From the NCBI GenBank assembly GCA_017546245.1, contig JAFYXI010000045.1:1-64000 (forward strand): 64,000 bases of DNA, read 5' to 3'. This document shows, in pieces, positions 8,924-16,329 of the stretch (the first letter of the stretch is position 1; each line of letters begins with the position of its first letter). The position numbers and the translations under genes were made by a program. The notes under the pieces were generated by a model. It made no database searches. It saw only the letters and a program-made list of their open reading frames with translations, and was not told where the DNA came from. The DNA is from Clostridia bacterium. GTDB lineage: Bacteria > Bacillota > Clostridia > UBA1381 > UBA9506.

Positions 8924-9412
8924 ATGGAAAGAAGAGACAAAATAAACTATTATTTAGACATTGCTCAAACTGTGGCAGGCAGAGGCACTTGTCTGCGCCG
9001 TAACTATGGTGCGATTTTGGTTAAAAACGACGAGATTATTTCAACCGGTTACACCGGTGCTCCGCGTGGCAGAAAAAACTGTATTGATTTGGGTTTTTGC
9101 CGACGTGAAAAGCTTAATATTCCGCGTGGACAGCGTTACGAGCTGTGCCGTTCGGTGCATTCTGAGGCAAACTGCATTATAAGTGCAGCACGCCGTGATA
9201 TGATCGGTGCAACAATGTATATGGTCGGCATAGATGCAAAAACCGGTGAAATTGTCGAAAATGCCACAAGCTGTGCAATGTGCAAACGAATGATTATAAA
9301 TGCAGGCATTAAAGACATTGTAGTTCGTGATACCCCTAACGAATACAGAGTAATAAAGGTTGCCAACTGGGTTGAAAATGATGATTCATTGTCAGATGAG
9401 TTAGGTTATTAA
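8924..9412 (+). CDS. dCMP deaminase family protein (ComEB-like)
   Basis: A 162-residue zinc-dependent deaminase. The catalytic motif HSEANCI (His ligand and proton-shuttling Glu) and the CAMCKRMI zinc cysteines are present, together with the CLRRNYGAILVKND and TGYTGAPRG segments typical of deoxycytidylate deaminases. The expected reaction is dCMP to dUMP for thymidylate synthesis. An AGAGAGGGAA site precedes ATG 8924. A short CTGTC/GACAG hairpin at about 8878-8894 separates it from upp but has no T-run, so read-through is likely. Confidence 0.9.
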   Translation: MERRDKINYYLDIAQTVAGRGTCLRRNYGAILVKNDEIISTGYTGAPRGRKNCIDLGFCRREKLNIPRGQRYELCRSVHSEANCIISAARRDMIGATMYMVGIDAKTGEIVENATSCAMCKRMIINAGIKDIVVRDTPNEYRVIKVANWVENDDSLSDELGY

Positions 9413-9420
9413 GATTTAAT

Positions 9421-9700
9421 AAAGGAGCTGTAGCAAAATGAAATTCATTTTGCTACAGCTCCTTTGGGCTGGAAGGAAAATAGCGCAGATTGGACAAACT
9501 GAACCCGTAGGGGGTCACCCGAAGGCGTACGTGGGTACGTCGAGAGGTGAAGTTTGTTCAAAACACAAGGCATTATAAAAAAGGAATTCGTTAAATAACG
9601 AATTCCTACATTAAGTTTTAACTTAGTCAATTGCATTAAAGGGCTTAGTTATGCGATTTGTTTGCCTTGTGTGGTATGCGCATTTTGCTACAGCCCCTTA
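9421..9700. repeat. MITE-like element, copy 1
   Basis: A 280-base non-coding element with related ends: AGCTGTAGCAAAATG on the left and CATTTTGCTACAGCCCC on the right. The left end is itself a long palindrome (9421-9465). Inside are a GGAATTCGTT/AACGAATTCC palindrome and a block with GTACGTGGGTACG. The same element occurs inverted at 53055-53358, and a diverged relative is at about 12392-12620. No transposase is encoded, so it is probably non-autonomous. It fills the gap between the deaminase and yerC genes. Confidence 0.8.
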
Positions 9701-9704
9701 TTAT

Positions 9705-9980
9705 TTATTTAGACAGTACCGAATTATATCCGCCGTTGCCGTATAACAAGCAACGGTTAACTCTTGAGATGGTTGCTGTGGATGCGCCTGTTTTATCGAC
9801 AATATCCTGAAAGGTTTTGCCCTCTTTTAGAAATTTTGCAACGCACAGGCGCTGAACCATCGAGTCGATTTCTTTGTGTGTACACAAATCTTCAAGAAAA
9901 CGGGCGCATTCGTCTGCGTTTTCTAAAGATAATATTGCATTTATTAATTCAGATATATCGTTTTTGTCTGAACGCTTCAT
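9705..9980 (-). CDS. yerC: TrpR-like regulator, YerC/YecD family
   Basis: A 91-residue protein of the TrpR superfamily, YerC/YecD branch. It is all helical, with the helix-turn-helix segment GKTFQDIVDKTGASTATISRVNRCL, in which ASTATISR is the recognition helix. Family members are small DNA-binding repressors; the ligand is unknown. It is the last gene of a minus-strand operon behind an amino-acid ABC transporter (24 bases after the ATPase stop), so it may sense the transported amino acid. A CTTTAG-N4-CTAAAG palindrome inside the operon promoter (12339-12354) is a candidate operator. Confidence 0.88.
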   Translation of the reverse strand: MKRSDKNDISELINAILSLENADECARFLEDLCTHKEIDSMVQRLCVAKFLKEGKTFQDIVDKTGASTATISRVNRCLLYGNGGYNSVLSK

Positions 9981-10004
9981 ACGCCGCTCCTTTTTTAAAT
10001 TTGT

Positions 10005-10787
10005 TTATTCAAACATTTTTGATAAAAATGCCTTTGTTCTTTCGTTTTTAGGATTATCAATTACTTCTTCGGGAGTTCCCATTTCGGCAACGATACCCTC
10101 TGACATAAAGATTATTTTATCGCTTACCGCCTTTGCAAAATCAATTTCGTGAGTTACGATAACCATTGTTATTTTTTCTGCTGCAAGCTGTTTTATAACC
10201 TTTAAAATTTCGCCCGTAAGCTCGGGGTCGAGCGCAGATGTAGGCTCGTCAAAGAATAAAACGCGCGGACGAAGAGCAAGCGCTCTTGCAATAGAAACTC
10301 TCTGCTTTTGACCGCCCGAAAGCTGACAAGGATAGCTTTCTAACTTATCTGACAATCCTACACGGGCTAAAATTGCCTCGGCATTTTTGCGGATTTCATC
10401 TGTAATTTCTTTTTTATTCTCTTTAAAATCAGGTCGCTCTTTTGCTAAAAGCGTCGGAGCGAGCATTACGTTGTCTAAAACATTATATTGCGGAAAAAGG
10501 TTAAAATCCTGAAAAACCAAACCAAAGTTAAGCTGTTTTGCTCTTATTTCTTTTGCCGATGCCTTATTGTCGCTGTCACCGTCAAAAAGAACTTCGCCGT
10601 CTAACAGAATTTTGCCTGTGTCTGCTCTTTCTAAAAAATTTATGCATCTTAAAAGAGTAGTTTTTCCGCTGCCCGATGAACCGATGACCGAGATAACCTC
10701 GCCCTCGTCCATCGAAAAATTGACACCTTTTAAAACCTCGGTTTTGCCAAAGCTTTTATAAAGGTCCTGTACTTCTAATATTCTCAC
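10005..10787 (-). CDS. Amino-acid ABC transporter ATP-binding protein
   Basis: A 260-residue GlnQ-like ATPase that powers uptake of a polar amino acid. It has Walker A GSSGSGKTT, Q-loop VFQDFNLFPQYN, signature LSGGQKQR, Walker B VLFFDEPTSALD and the H-loop VTHEIDFA. It is about 15 residues longer than usual because of an insertion around GDSDNKASAKEIRAKQ. Second-last gene of an operon in the order binding protein, permease, ATPase, TrpR-like regulator. Confidence 0.95.
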   Translation of the reverse strand: MRILEVQDLYKSFGKTEVLKGVNFSMDEGEVISVIGSSGSGKTTLLRCINFLERADTGKILLDGEVLFDGDSDNKASAKEIRAKQLNFGLVFQDFNLFPQYNVLDNVMLAPTLLAKERPDFKENKKEITDEIRKNAEAILARVGLSDKLESYPCQLSGGQKQRVSIARALALRPRVLFFDEPTSALDPELTGEILKVIKQLAAEKITMVIVTHEIDFAKAVSDKIIFMSEGIVAEMGTPEEVIDNPKNERTKAFLSKMFE

Positions 10788-10799
10788 GTTTGCACCTCT

Positions 10800-11444
10800 T
10801 TACTCAAAGTAATCAAGCTTTTTCTCTATGCTGCTGAACATAATGGTTAAAAGACCGTTAAACACAAGGAAGTAAAGACCGGTTGAGAAAAGAGGCCAGA
10901 TTAATCCCTGCTTTGTGAATCTTTCGGCACACATAATAATTTCGGCAACACTTATTACTCTTGCCAAAGAGGTATCTTTAACAAGGGTTATAACCTCGTT
11001 GCTTATGGGTGCAACAATACGTTTTACAACCTGAAATAAAACTACTTTGAAAAATGCCTGTGCCTTGGTCATACCCAGAACCTGACAAGCCTCGTACTGA
11101 CCTTTTGAAATAGAGTCGATACCGCCCCTGAAAATTTCGGAAAAATATGCGGCATAGTTTATAACAAAAGCTATCAGCGCTGCCGTCATTCGCGAACGGA
11201 TTGGAATATCGAACAGAATTCCGGGAGCATACATAACAACAAAAAGCTGGAGCATCAGAGGCGTACCTCTGATGATCCAGACAAATGTTCTTGTAAGCCA
11301 CCTTATCGGTTTAAATTTCATTCTTGAACCGAAAGAAATTATTAAACCCAAAGGCAAAGACATAAGCAAAGTAAGCACAAATATTATAAAGTTTGTATAA
11401 AATCCTTCGAAAAGCGACATTATAATCGCCTGAGTATTATTCAT
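10800..11444 (-). CDS. Amino-acid ABC transporter permease
   Basis: A 214-residue HisM/GlnP-type inner-membrane permease with about five transmembrane helices. The segments IRGTPLMLQLFV, AAYFSEIFRGGIDSI and the EAA loop GQYEACQVLGMTKAQAFFKVV (coupling helix to the ATPase) are typical. It lies 12 bases upstream of the ATPase gene and 31 bases after the binding protein gene. Confidence 0.95.
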   Translation of the reverse strand: MNNTQAIIMSLFEGFYTNFIIFVLTLLMSLPLGLIISFGSRMKFKPIRWLTRTFVWIIRGTPLMLQLFVVMYAPGILFDIPIRSRMTAALIAFVINYAAYFSEIFRGGIDSISKGQYEACQVLGMTKAQAFFKVVLFQVVKRIVAPISNEVITLVKDTSLARVISVAEIIMCAERFTKQGLIWPLFSTGLYFLVFNGLLTIMFSSIEKKLDYFE

Positions 11445-11475
11445 GCTTTAACCATACTTTCTGACTTATTTTTTA

Positions 11476-12294
11476 TTATTTAGATACCATTACCTGTTTG
11501 TTCTGCATATAAGGAACAGAAATGCTCATATTAGCAAGTCTTTCTTCGGTAATTGTCATACCGTTCCAGATACAGTCGATGTTCTTAGATTCGAGCTCAA
11601 CTTCTTTTGCATCCCAGTTGATTTCAACAAACTTAGCTTTAACACCGAGTTTTTCGCAAACTGCTTTTGCAAATTCTGTTTCAAAACCGATAAGCTCGTT
11701 GTTATCATCATAGTAGTTCATAGGAGCAAAAAGTGTTATACCGATAACCAGTTCGCCTTTTTCTTTTATGTAAGCTAAGTCACCTTCAATAACTTCGCCC
11801 TCGTTTGCTTTGCCGTCTTTGATTAAAAGAGCATCGAGCTTGTAGTCTTTACCGATTTTATCCATTGTGCCGTCTGCGGCTAATGCTGCAATTGCTTCGT
11901 TTACAGCAGCTGTCAGATCACTGCCTTTTCTGAATGCGATACCGTATTCTTCAGGGCTGAAATCTTTACCCTCAACAACTTTTAAATCAGCATAGTCTGT
12001 GCCTTCGCCGATTGAGCCGATAGATGTTACATAGTCAACAATTGCGATGTCTGCTGTGCCTGCTGAAACTTCCATAAGAGCTTTTGCCATTGAATCAACA
12101 GGAGTGAAGTTAGATTCTTTAAAGAAATCTTCAGATGTTGCAAGCTCTTCACCTGCTGAACCTGCTTCTGCAACGATGTTTGCTTTAGCAACCGACTGAG
12201 CATAGTCTGCTGCTTTGTCTGCTGTATTGGCGCATCCTGCGAAAACGCCTGCAATCATTAAAATTGACATGGTAAGTGCTAATAATTTTTTCAT
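11476..12294 (-). CDS. Amino-acid-binding lipoprotein with permuted domain order
   Basis: A 272-residue lipoprotein (signal peptide with lipobox VFAGC, Cys 21) of the solute-binding family 3 that feeds the adjacent permease. The order of conserved blocks is unusual. Usual members run: lobe 1 start (GELVIGI...GFETEFAKAV...GMTITEER...NKQVMV), then lobe 2 (VAEAGSAGEE...ADIAIVDY), then the C-terminal EEYGIAFRKGSDL...LAADGTMDKI. Here lobe 2 starts at residue 40, the usual C-terminal block is at 115-151, and the usual N-terminal block follows at about 180-272, ending right at the hinge. All blocks are present once, so this reads as a circular permutation rather than a truncation. A GGAGG site and a strong promoter precede it. 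Confidence 0.9.
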   Translation of the reverse strand: MKKLLALTMSILMIAGVFAGCANTADKAADYAQSVAKANIVAEAGSAGEELATSEDFFKESNFTPVDSMAKALMEVSAGTADIAIVDYVTSIGSIGEGTDYADLKVVEGKDFSPEEYGIAFRKGSDLTAAVNEAIAALAADGTMDKIGKDYKLDALLIKDGKANEGEVIEGDLAYIKEKGELVIGITLFAPMNYYDDNNELIGFETEFAKAVCEKLGVKAKFVEINWDAKEVELESKNIDCIWNGMTITEERLANMSISVPYMQNKQVMVSK

Positions 12295-12329
12295 AACGAA
12301 AAACCTCCGTAAAATTTTATTGTGTTACT

Positions 12330-12358
12330 ATATTAACACTTTAGCACACTAAAGTCAA
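12330..12358 (-). promoter_or_regulatory. Promoter and candidate operator of the ABC operon
   Basis: On the minus strand TTGACT and TAATAT are separated by 17 bases. The spacer contains the palindrome CTTTAG-TGTG-CTAAAG (12339-12354), well placed for a repressor. The TrpR-like protein at the end of the same operon is an obvious candidate, by inference. Confidence 0.7.
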
Positions 12359-12391
12359 GGGGTTTTTGAAATAAATTTTGGTTTATATAGG

Positions 12392-12620
12392 GATGTAGAA
12401 AAAAGCGCAGACCACGCAAAGCAAATAATAAAGTAAATAGTGAAGTATAGCAAATCTATTAGTTAAAACTGTATGTAGAAATTTGCAAGCAAATTTCTTT
12501 TTAATAATGCTTTGCGTTACGAACAAACGTCACCTCTCAGCGTACACAAGTACGCTTTCGGGTAACCCCTTCGGGTTCCGTTTGTCCATTCTGCATCTTT
12601 TTTCGTCCATCCTTTGTAGA
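12392..12620. repeat. MITE-like element, diverged relative
   Basis: This stretch shares the internal layout of the elements at 9421-9700 and 53055-53358: a GCGCAGACCACGC end, an AAATTTGC/GCAAATTT palindrome, an ACGAACAAACGTCACC block, a GTACACAAGTACG palindrome, and a closing TTTTCGTCCATCC. It is more diverged and lacks clear GGGCTGTAGC ends. Confidence 0.55.
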
Positions 12621-13049
12621 TTCAAAGATATTTACGTAGTGCAAACGGTAAAAACCTACCGTCTGTACGTAATGCTTAAAAATTATATTGTTTCCCGTCT
12701 TTTACTAAGTGGTAACGGTTCCAAGGCAGAGCCTTGTGTCGCTTCACGATGGCTTCGCCCCTGCATTACGAACTCTAAAGCTCGCACTTCGCCTTTGGCT
12801 CGCGCTTGCTAAGAGTTCAGTATTAAGGGGGTTAAAGGGGGGGGAAAATTCGAAATCCCCCCTTTGTTTTGCTTCTTTTGCAATTAAAAGAAGGCCCGTC
12901 CGGCAGGACTTAGTAACTTTTATTTTTGCATTTTCGTAAATTCAGAAAAATTATGATGCAACTCTAAACCAAAATTTACTTTATTTCTTTTGACACAAAC
13001 ATTACATTACAACCACAAAAATAAAAATGGAATAATTTGGAAAAAATAC
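12621..13049. other. Non-coding stretch with repeat debris
   Basis: No credible gene is seen. The stretch contains repeat-like GC-rich fragments (12715-12810), a long G/C hairpin (a G-run at 12834-12848 facing CCCCCC at about 12868), and the sequence TAAACCAAAATTTACTTTATTTC at 12965-12987, which is the inverted counterpart of 12368-12385. Together with 12392-12620 it may be one composite element of about 620 bases. Confidence 0.5.
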
Positions 13050-13078
13050 TGGACAAATATTAATATTTGTGTTATACT
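13050..13078 (+). promoter_or_regulatory. Strong promoter for the structured leader RNA
   Basis: TGGACA (13050-13055) and TATACT (13073-13078) have a 17-base spacer. Transcription would start near 13085, just before the first base of a long inverted repeat. Confidence 0.7.
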
Positions 13079-13084
13079 TGTAAT

Positions 13085-13252
13085 TGCCAAACGAATTTAA
13101 TAATTAATTCTTTAAAGTACGTGTGTATTTTACCATAGGTAAAAATACATGCTCTTTTTCGCACACTTACTTTAAAGATGTTCGAAATTCGTTTGGCTAC
13201 GATGAGCTATGTATTTTTCGTGCGTGGCTTCATCGAAGTCACGCATTTTTTA
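13085..13252 (+). ncRNA. Structured leader/small RNA with alternative terminator
   Basis: The RNA begins with CCAAACGAATTT (13087-13098), which pairs perfectly with AAATTCGTTTGG (13185-13196). Inside, CTTTAAAGTA pairs with TACTTTAAAG, and a TATTTTACC/GGTAAAAATA hairpin caps the structure. After this arm comes CGATGAGC (13200-13207), which can pair with GCTTCATCG (13227-13235). The latter lies inside an 11-bp terminator stem (13221-13245) followed by TTTTTT. So an antiterminator and a terminator exclude each other, as in riboswitches or attenuators. A short ORF with a strong Shine-Dalgarno site follows. Related RNAs occur at 24818-25026 and 25132-25251. It does not match a riboswitch class I know. 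Confidence 0.6.
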
Positions 13253-13271
13253 ATTTAAGGAGGAAAAAGGA

Positions 13272-13400
13272 ATGGAAGAAACAAATTACAAAGAGCTTTA
13301 TTATGCTTTATCTCAAGCCGTTGCAGACACAATTGAAAAGCTTACAGAAAAACAAGTTGAGCTCGAAGAAATGTATATCAGTCAGAATAACGTGGAATAG
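13272..13400 (+). CDS. Small ORF, 42 residues, downstream of structured RNA
   Basis: The ORF encodes a 42-residue acidic, mostly helical peptide (begins MEETNYKELYYALSQAVAD, ends YISQNNVE). It has a strong AAGGAGG site eight bases before ATG 13272 and lies about 20 bases past the terminator hairpin of the structured RNA, so its expression would need read-through of that terminator. I do not recognise a named family. Short YKELYYxL-type peptides are common in clostridial genomes, but I cannot assign a role. Alternatively the RNA is a stand-alone sRNA and this ORF only has incidental proximity. Confidence 0.55.
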   Translation: MEETNYKELYYALSQAVADTIEKLTEKQVELEEMYISQNNVE

Positions 13401-13404
13401 GAGC

Positions 13405-13488
13405 GTGGTTTTGACTGCGCACCTTTTTTGTTTTTACATATAAATTGGTGCGCAACGTAAATTCGATAGTCGCTAAACCAATTGATAA
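13405..13488 (-). repeat. Partial copy of the structured RNA family
   Basis: On the minus strand the stretch reads CAATTGGTTTAGCGACTATCG and then ACGTT, followed by a GCGCACC/GGTGCGC hairpin. It aligns with the 3' part of the RNA at 25132-25251 (CAATTAGTTTGGCGACTAACG). The 5' pairing arm and a promoter are missing, so this is probably a remnant. Confidence 0.4.
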
Positions 13489-13525
13489 GCAAACAGGCTG
13501 AAGCATTTTGCTTCAGCCTGTTTGC
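13489..13525. terminator. Perfect hairpin after ppa
   Basis: A 16-bp perfect stem with a 4- to 5-base loop (GCAAACAGGCTGAAGC and its complement) lies just past the ppa stop. It has no good T-run on either side, so it may protect the 3' end or act as a weak terminator. Confidence 0.55.
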
Positions 13526-13528
13526 GTC

Positions 13529-14062
13529 TTATTTACAATATTTTTCTACATAGTTATCAATAGAATTTCGTATAATTTCAATCGCCGCATCAGGACCTTT
13601 TACTTCGTTTACGGCAGTTTCTTTGCCCTCTAGTGCCTTATAAACCGAGAAAAAGTGACTCATTTCATCGAAAATATGCTGCGGCAGCTCATCAATGCTT
13701 TTATATTTCTGATACGTCGGGTCGTTATAAGGAATAGCAATGATTTTTTCGTCATTTCTGCCGTTGTCAATCATTGAAATAACGCCGATGGGATAGCTGC
13801 GCACCAGGGTCATAGGTTCAATTTCTTCTGAACATAAAAGCAAAACGTCAAGCGGGTCATAGTCGTCCGCATATGTACGCGGAATAAAGCCGTAGTTTGC
13901 CGGATAGTGCGTAGATGTGTATAAAATACGGTCTAAAATAAGCATTCCTGTTTCTTTGTCAAGCTCATATTTTTTCTTGCTGCCCTTCGAGATTTCTATT
14001 ACAGTAATAAAATCAGTAGGGGTAATTCTTTTTGGACATATATCGTGCCAGATGTTACTCAT
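13529..14062 (-). CDS. ppa: Inorganic pyrophosphatase, family I
   Basis: A 177-residue soluble pyrophosphatase that hydrolyses PPi to phosphate and so drives biosynthetic reactions. The signature DDYDPLDVLLL with its metal-binding aspartates is present, preceded by the YPANYGFIPRTYADD segment and followed by GVISMIDNGRNDEKIIAIPYND. I chose ATG 14062 (MSNIWHDI) because a GAAAGGAT site lies eight bases upstream; the frame extends to 14110, but those extra residues look random. It follows the HIT gene on the same strand with a 67-base gap. Confidence 0.93.
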   Translation of the reverse strand: MSNIWHDICPKRITPTDFITVIEISKGSKKKYELDKETGMLILDRILYTSTHYPANYGFIPRTYADDYDPLDVLLLCSEEIEPMTLVRSYPIGVISMIDNGRNDEKIIAIPYNDPTYQKYKSIDELPQHIFDEMSHFFSVYKALEGKETAVNEVKGPDAAIEIIRNSIDNYVEKYCK

Positions 14063-14129
14063 AAACAGTATCCTTTCGATTGGGTATTTTCTCTCTCGTA
14101 AAAAACACATTTATCTTTGCTGTTTTTAA

Positions 14130-14471
14130 TTAAACCATTTTGTCAAACTTGCCGCCTGCAAGCAGATGAAAATGCAAATGAAATACTGTCTGACCTGCAT
14201 TTTCGCCGCAGTTGTTTACAATACGGAAACCATCGTCGGCAAATCCCTCTTGTCTTGCAATTTTCTGTGCAGTTAAAATGATGTGGCCAACTAATTCTTT
14301 ATGCGTCTCTTCTAATGCATTTGCGCCTGCGATATGCTCACGCGGAATAATTAAAATATGCTGAGGTGCAGCAGGATTAATATCGCGGAAAGCATAAACA
14401 AGCTCATCTTCATAAACCTTTTGTGACGGAATATCTCCGTTTAAGATTTTGCAAAAAATACAATCTGTCAT
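14130..14471 (-). CDS. HIT family hydrolase (HinT-like)
   Basis: A 113-residue histidine-triad protein. It opens with the zinc-type CIFCKILNGDIPS motif and has the triad HLHFHLL, plus the family segments DINPAAPQHILIIPR and FRIVNNCGENAGQTV. HinT-like enzymes split nucleoside phosphoramidates or aminoacyl-adenylates. It lies 25 bases after aroK on the same strand. Confidence 0.94.
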   Translation of the reverse strand: MTDCIFCKILNGDIPSQKVYEDELVYAFRDINPAAPQHILIIPREHIAGANALEETHKELVGHIILTAQKIARQEGFADDGFRIVNNCGENAGQTVFHLHFHLLAGGKFDKMV

Positions 14472-14496
14472 TTTTTATTTTCCTTTCTTTTGTATG

Positions 14497-15018
14497 TTAT
14501 TTGCTTTGGATTTTTTCAACTTCCTCCAAAACTTTTTCTACTATTGAATCAAGGTCGCGACCGTCAACCGATATTTTTATATCGCAGTCACTGTAAAACG
14601 GCTCACGCTCTTTAAGCATTGCCGCAATCTCGCTGACCGAAAGCCCCGTAAGCTCAGGTCTTTTGTTGTGCGATTCTTTTGTATTCTGATAAACTGTTTC
14701 GGCAGAGGCGCAAAGCCAGACTATAATGCCGTTTTTCTTAAGCATCTCCATATTCTGTTTATCCATAGCAGTATTTCCGCCGGTAGAAATAAGCGCACCC
14801 TCGTTTTCACAAAGATTCATAACAGCAAAGCGCTGTGCGCCCTCAAAATATTTTTCGCCTTTTTTTGCAATTATTTGCGAAACGGGCATTTTTTCGCTTT
14901 TTTTCAAAAACTCATCCGTATCGTAAAAATCAAGTCCCATTGTGGCGGCAACTCGCCGACCTACTGTTGTTTTGCCCGAGCCCATAAAGCCGATGAACAC
15001 AATATTCTTTTTCATCAT
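14497..15018 (-). CDS. aroK: Shikimate kinase
   Basis: A 173-residue P-loop kinase that phosphorylates shikimate at the 3-OH in aromatic amino-acid synthesis. Seen: Walker A GFMGSGKTT, the shikimate-binding DTDEF and STGGN motifs, and the lid region with RPELTG. Two tandem ATG codons begin the gene (15018 and 15015) after an AAGGGTGG site. It is alone among the aro genes here. The CAP-domain gene ends 13 bases upstream. Confidence 0.93.
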   Translation of the reverse strand: MMKKNIVFIGFMGSGKTTVGRRVAATMGLDFYDTDEFLKKSEKMPVSQIIAKKGEKYFEGAQRFAVMNLCENEGALISTGGNTAMDKQNMEMLKKNGIIVWLCASAETVYQNTKESHNKRPELTGLSVSEIAAMLKEREPFYSDCDIKISVDGRDLDSIVEKVLEEVEKIQSK

Positions 15019-15031
15019 GCCACCCTTTCTG

Positions 15032-16063
15032 TCAGCCGATTGTAACTATCGGAGGATTAAAATAGTTCTGTACCAGATACGGCCGAGCATCTTCGGCGAA
15101 CGCAACACCTACGCCAAGATATTTATAGTCGCCCAAAATAATTTTTCTGTGACCCTCTGAGTTCATAAGAGCCTCGTGCATCATAATGCCGCTCTGGCAG
15201 CCCGTTGCAAGATTTTCTGCCACAACGGATACTGACACACCAACAGCTGTAACTCTTTTTAAAACATCACCGCCCGATAAGTCGGCATGGCCAAAATAAT
15301 TGTTTTGCGCCATTTCTGTTGCGTGAGCGCGTGCTGCAGGCAAAACTGCAAGGCTGTGCTCTAAGGGTTTTAATCCCTCGCGCACTCTTAAAGCGTTTGT
15401 CACATAAAAATTTTCAAGCTCCATAAACGTTGCGTTTTCGCTTGACGGCAAAGGATATTGCCGCACAAAAAGTTCTTCCGTATCTCTATCTATTATATGG
15501 ACTGCTGTTACGGTATTATTCTTAAAACAGTCATAAAAAATGCGTATATACATTTTACGGAACAAAAAAGTATCTGTCTCGTGTTTGCCGTCTGTTCCCG
15601 TCGGCAGATAAAAAAGGATATTTTCTTTTTTTATTGCCTCTATCGGCTCACCGAAAGCCTCCCATACTTCTTCTGCCGATGAGCCGACACTGATGCCGCA
15701 CAGGCTGAAAGTCAAAGAGTTTGTGTATGCTGCACAGACTCTACCTGAGCTGTCTGTTCCTATCTGAATATAGTTTTTGTAGTCATTGTGATAAACGCTC
15801 CACAAAAAACCGTATTCTGAATTAAAGGTGTCAACCGATTCGCCGAAATTATCCATAACGGTGTCCGGTGTATCGCCCATATTGAGAGTTTTGCCCGACA
15901 AAACCAACGTTGACGGTGTAATTTCGCCCGGCGGCAGAGGCGATGCATCTTCATACTGACTGAAAAAAGATTTTATTTGCTCCGGTAAAACCAAGGTGTC
16001 TATATTGAAAAATAAAATTGCCGCTAAAATTACCAAAAGCGCAAAAAAAGACTTTTTCAACAT
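15032..16063 (-). CDS. CAP-domain (SCP/PR-1) exported protein
   Basis: A 343-residue exported or membrane-anchored protein of the YkwD type. Residues about 4-24 are a signal/anchor helix. Residues about 60-200 match the CAP-associated N-terminal domain (two alpha/beta repeats with MGDTPDTVMDNFG and VGSSAEEVWEAFG). Residues about 215-340 are the CAP domain with the conserved RAHATEMAQNNYFGH, AENLATG and MNSEGHRKIIL motifs. Function of such proteins is poorly defined; many are surface or spore associated. It precedes aroK on the same strand. Confidence 0.88.
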   Translation of the reverse strand: MLKKSFFALLVILAAILFFNIDTLVLPEQIKSFFSQYEDASPLPPGEITPSTLVLSGKTLNMGDTPDTVMDNFGESVDTFNSEYGFLWSVYHNDYKNYIQIGTDSSGRVCAAYTNSLTFSLCGISVGSSAEEVWEAFGEPIEAIKKENILFYLPTGTDGKHETDTFLFRKMYIRIFYDCFKNNTVTAVHIIDRDTEELFVRQYPLPSSENATFMELENFYVTNALRVREGLKPLEHSLAVLPAARAHATEMAQNNYFGHADLSGGDVLKRVTAVGVSVSVVAENLATGCQSGIMMHEALMNSEGHRKIILGDYKYLGVGVAFAEDARPYLVQNYFNPPIVTIG

Positions 16064-16182
16064 ATCACCTCATAAGTTTAAAGTTTGGCTTTGCAAAAAT
16101 AAATGGTTTTATATAAAGGCTGAACGATGTAGTCAATATGCCGCATCCCTTGCAGGGCACAGCCTTTAGGATGTGCCGAAAA

Positions 16183-16213
16183 CGGTTCGTCGGAAACCGC
16201 CGAACCCTACAAC
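16183..16213 (-). repeat. REP-like palindrome
   Basis: On the minus strand it reads TTGTAGGG followed by a TTCGGCGG/CCGACGAA hairpin. The TTGTAGGG head is shared with the palindromes at 24473-24526, 25098-25126, 43761-43789 and 43926-43954, so this is one of a dispersed REP family likely mobilised by the transposase at 43.6 kb. The rest of the 16064-16284 gap has no gene. Confidence 0.5.
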
Positions 16214-16284
16214 ACATTGTGCAAAACACTTGTATAATCCGGATGCCAATTTCCATCGCACCATGCTTATGACAAGTTGGGTTC

Positions 16285-16323
16285 AAAAAATTAACCGATG
16301 TAGACTTGATATTTCTACATCGG
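16285..16323 (-). terminator. Terminator of the toxin-antitoxin operon
   Basis: On the minus strand a CCGATGTAG/CTACATCGG stem is followed by TTAATTTTTT, just after the toxin stop. Confidence 0.75.
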
Positions 16324-16329
16324 TTTTGG

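Noticed and set aside
12483-12939. Two overlapping open frames in the repeat region
   Set aside because: They run through the MITE-like palindromes and GC-rich debris, have no ribosome site, and show Cys/Arg-rich random composition.
13085-13252. 6S RNA as the identity of the structured RNA
   Set aside because: The long hairpin suggested 6S RNA, but the closing stem does not join the two ends of the transcript, a separate terminator with an alternative pairing partner follows, and there are several copies. I kept it as an unassigned attenuator-like RNA.
13123-13443. 106-residue open frame across the RNA and small ORF
   Set aside because: It crosses the structured RNA, its terminator and the 42-residue ORF in another frame; the short ORF has the ribosome site.
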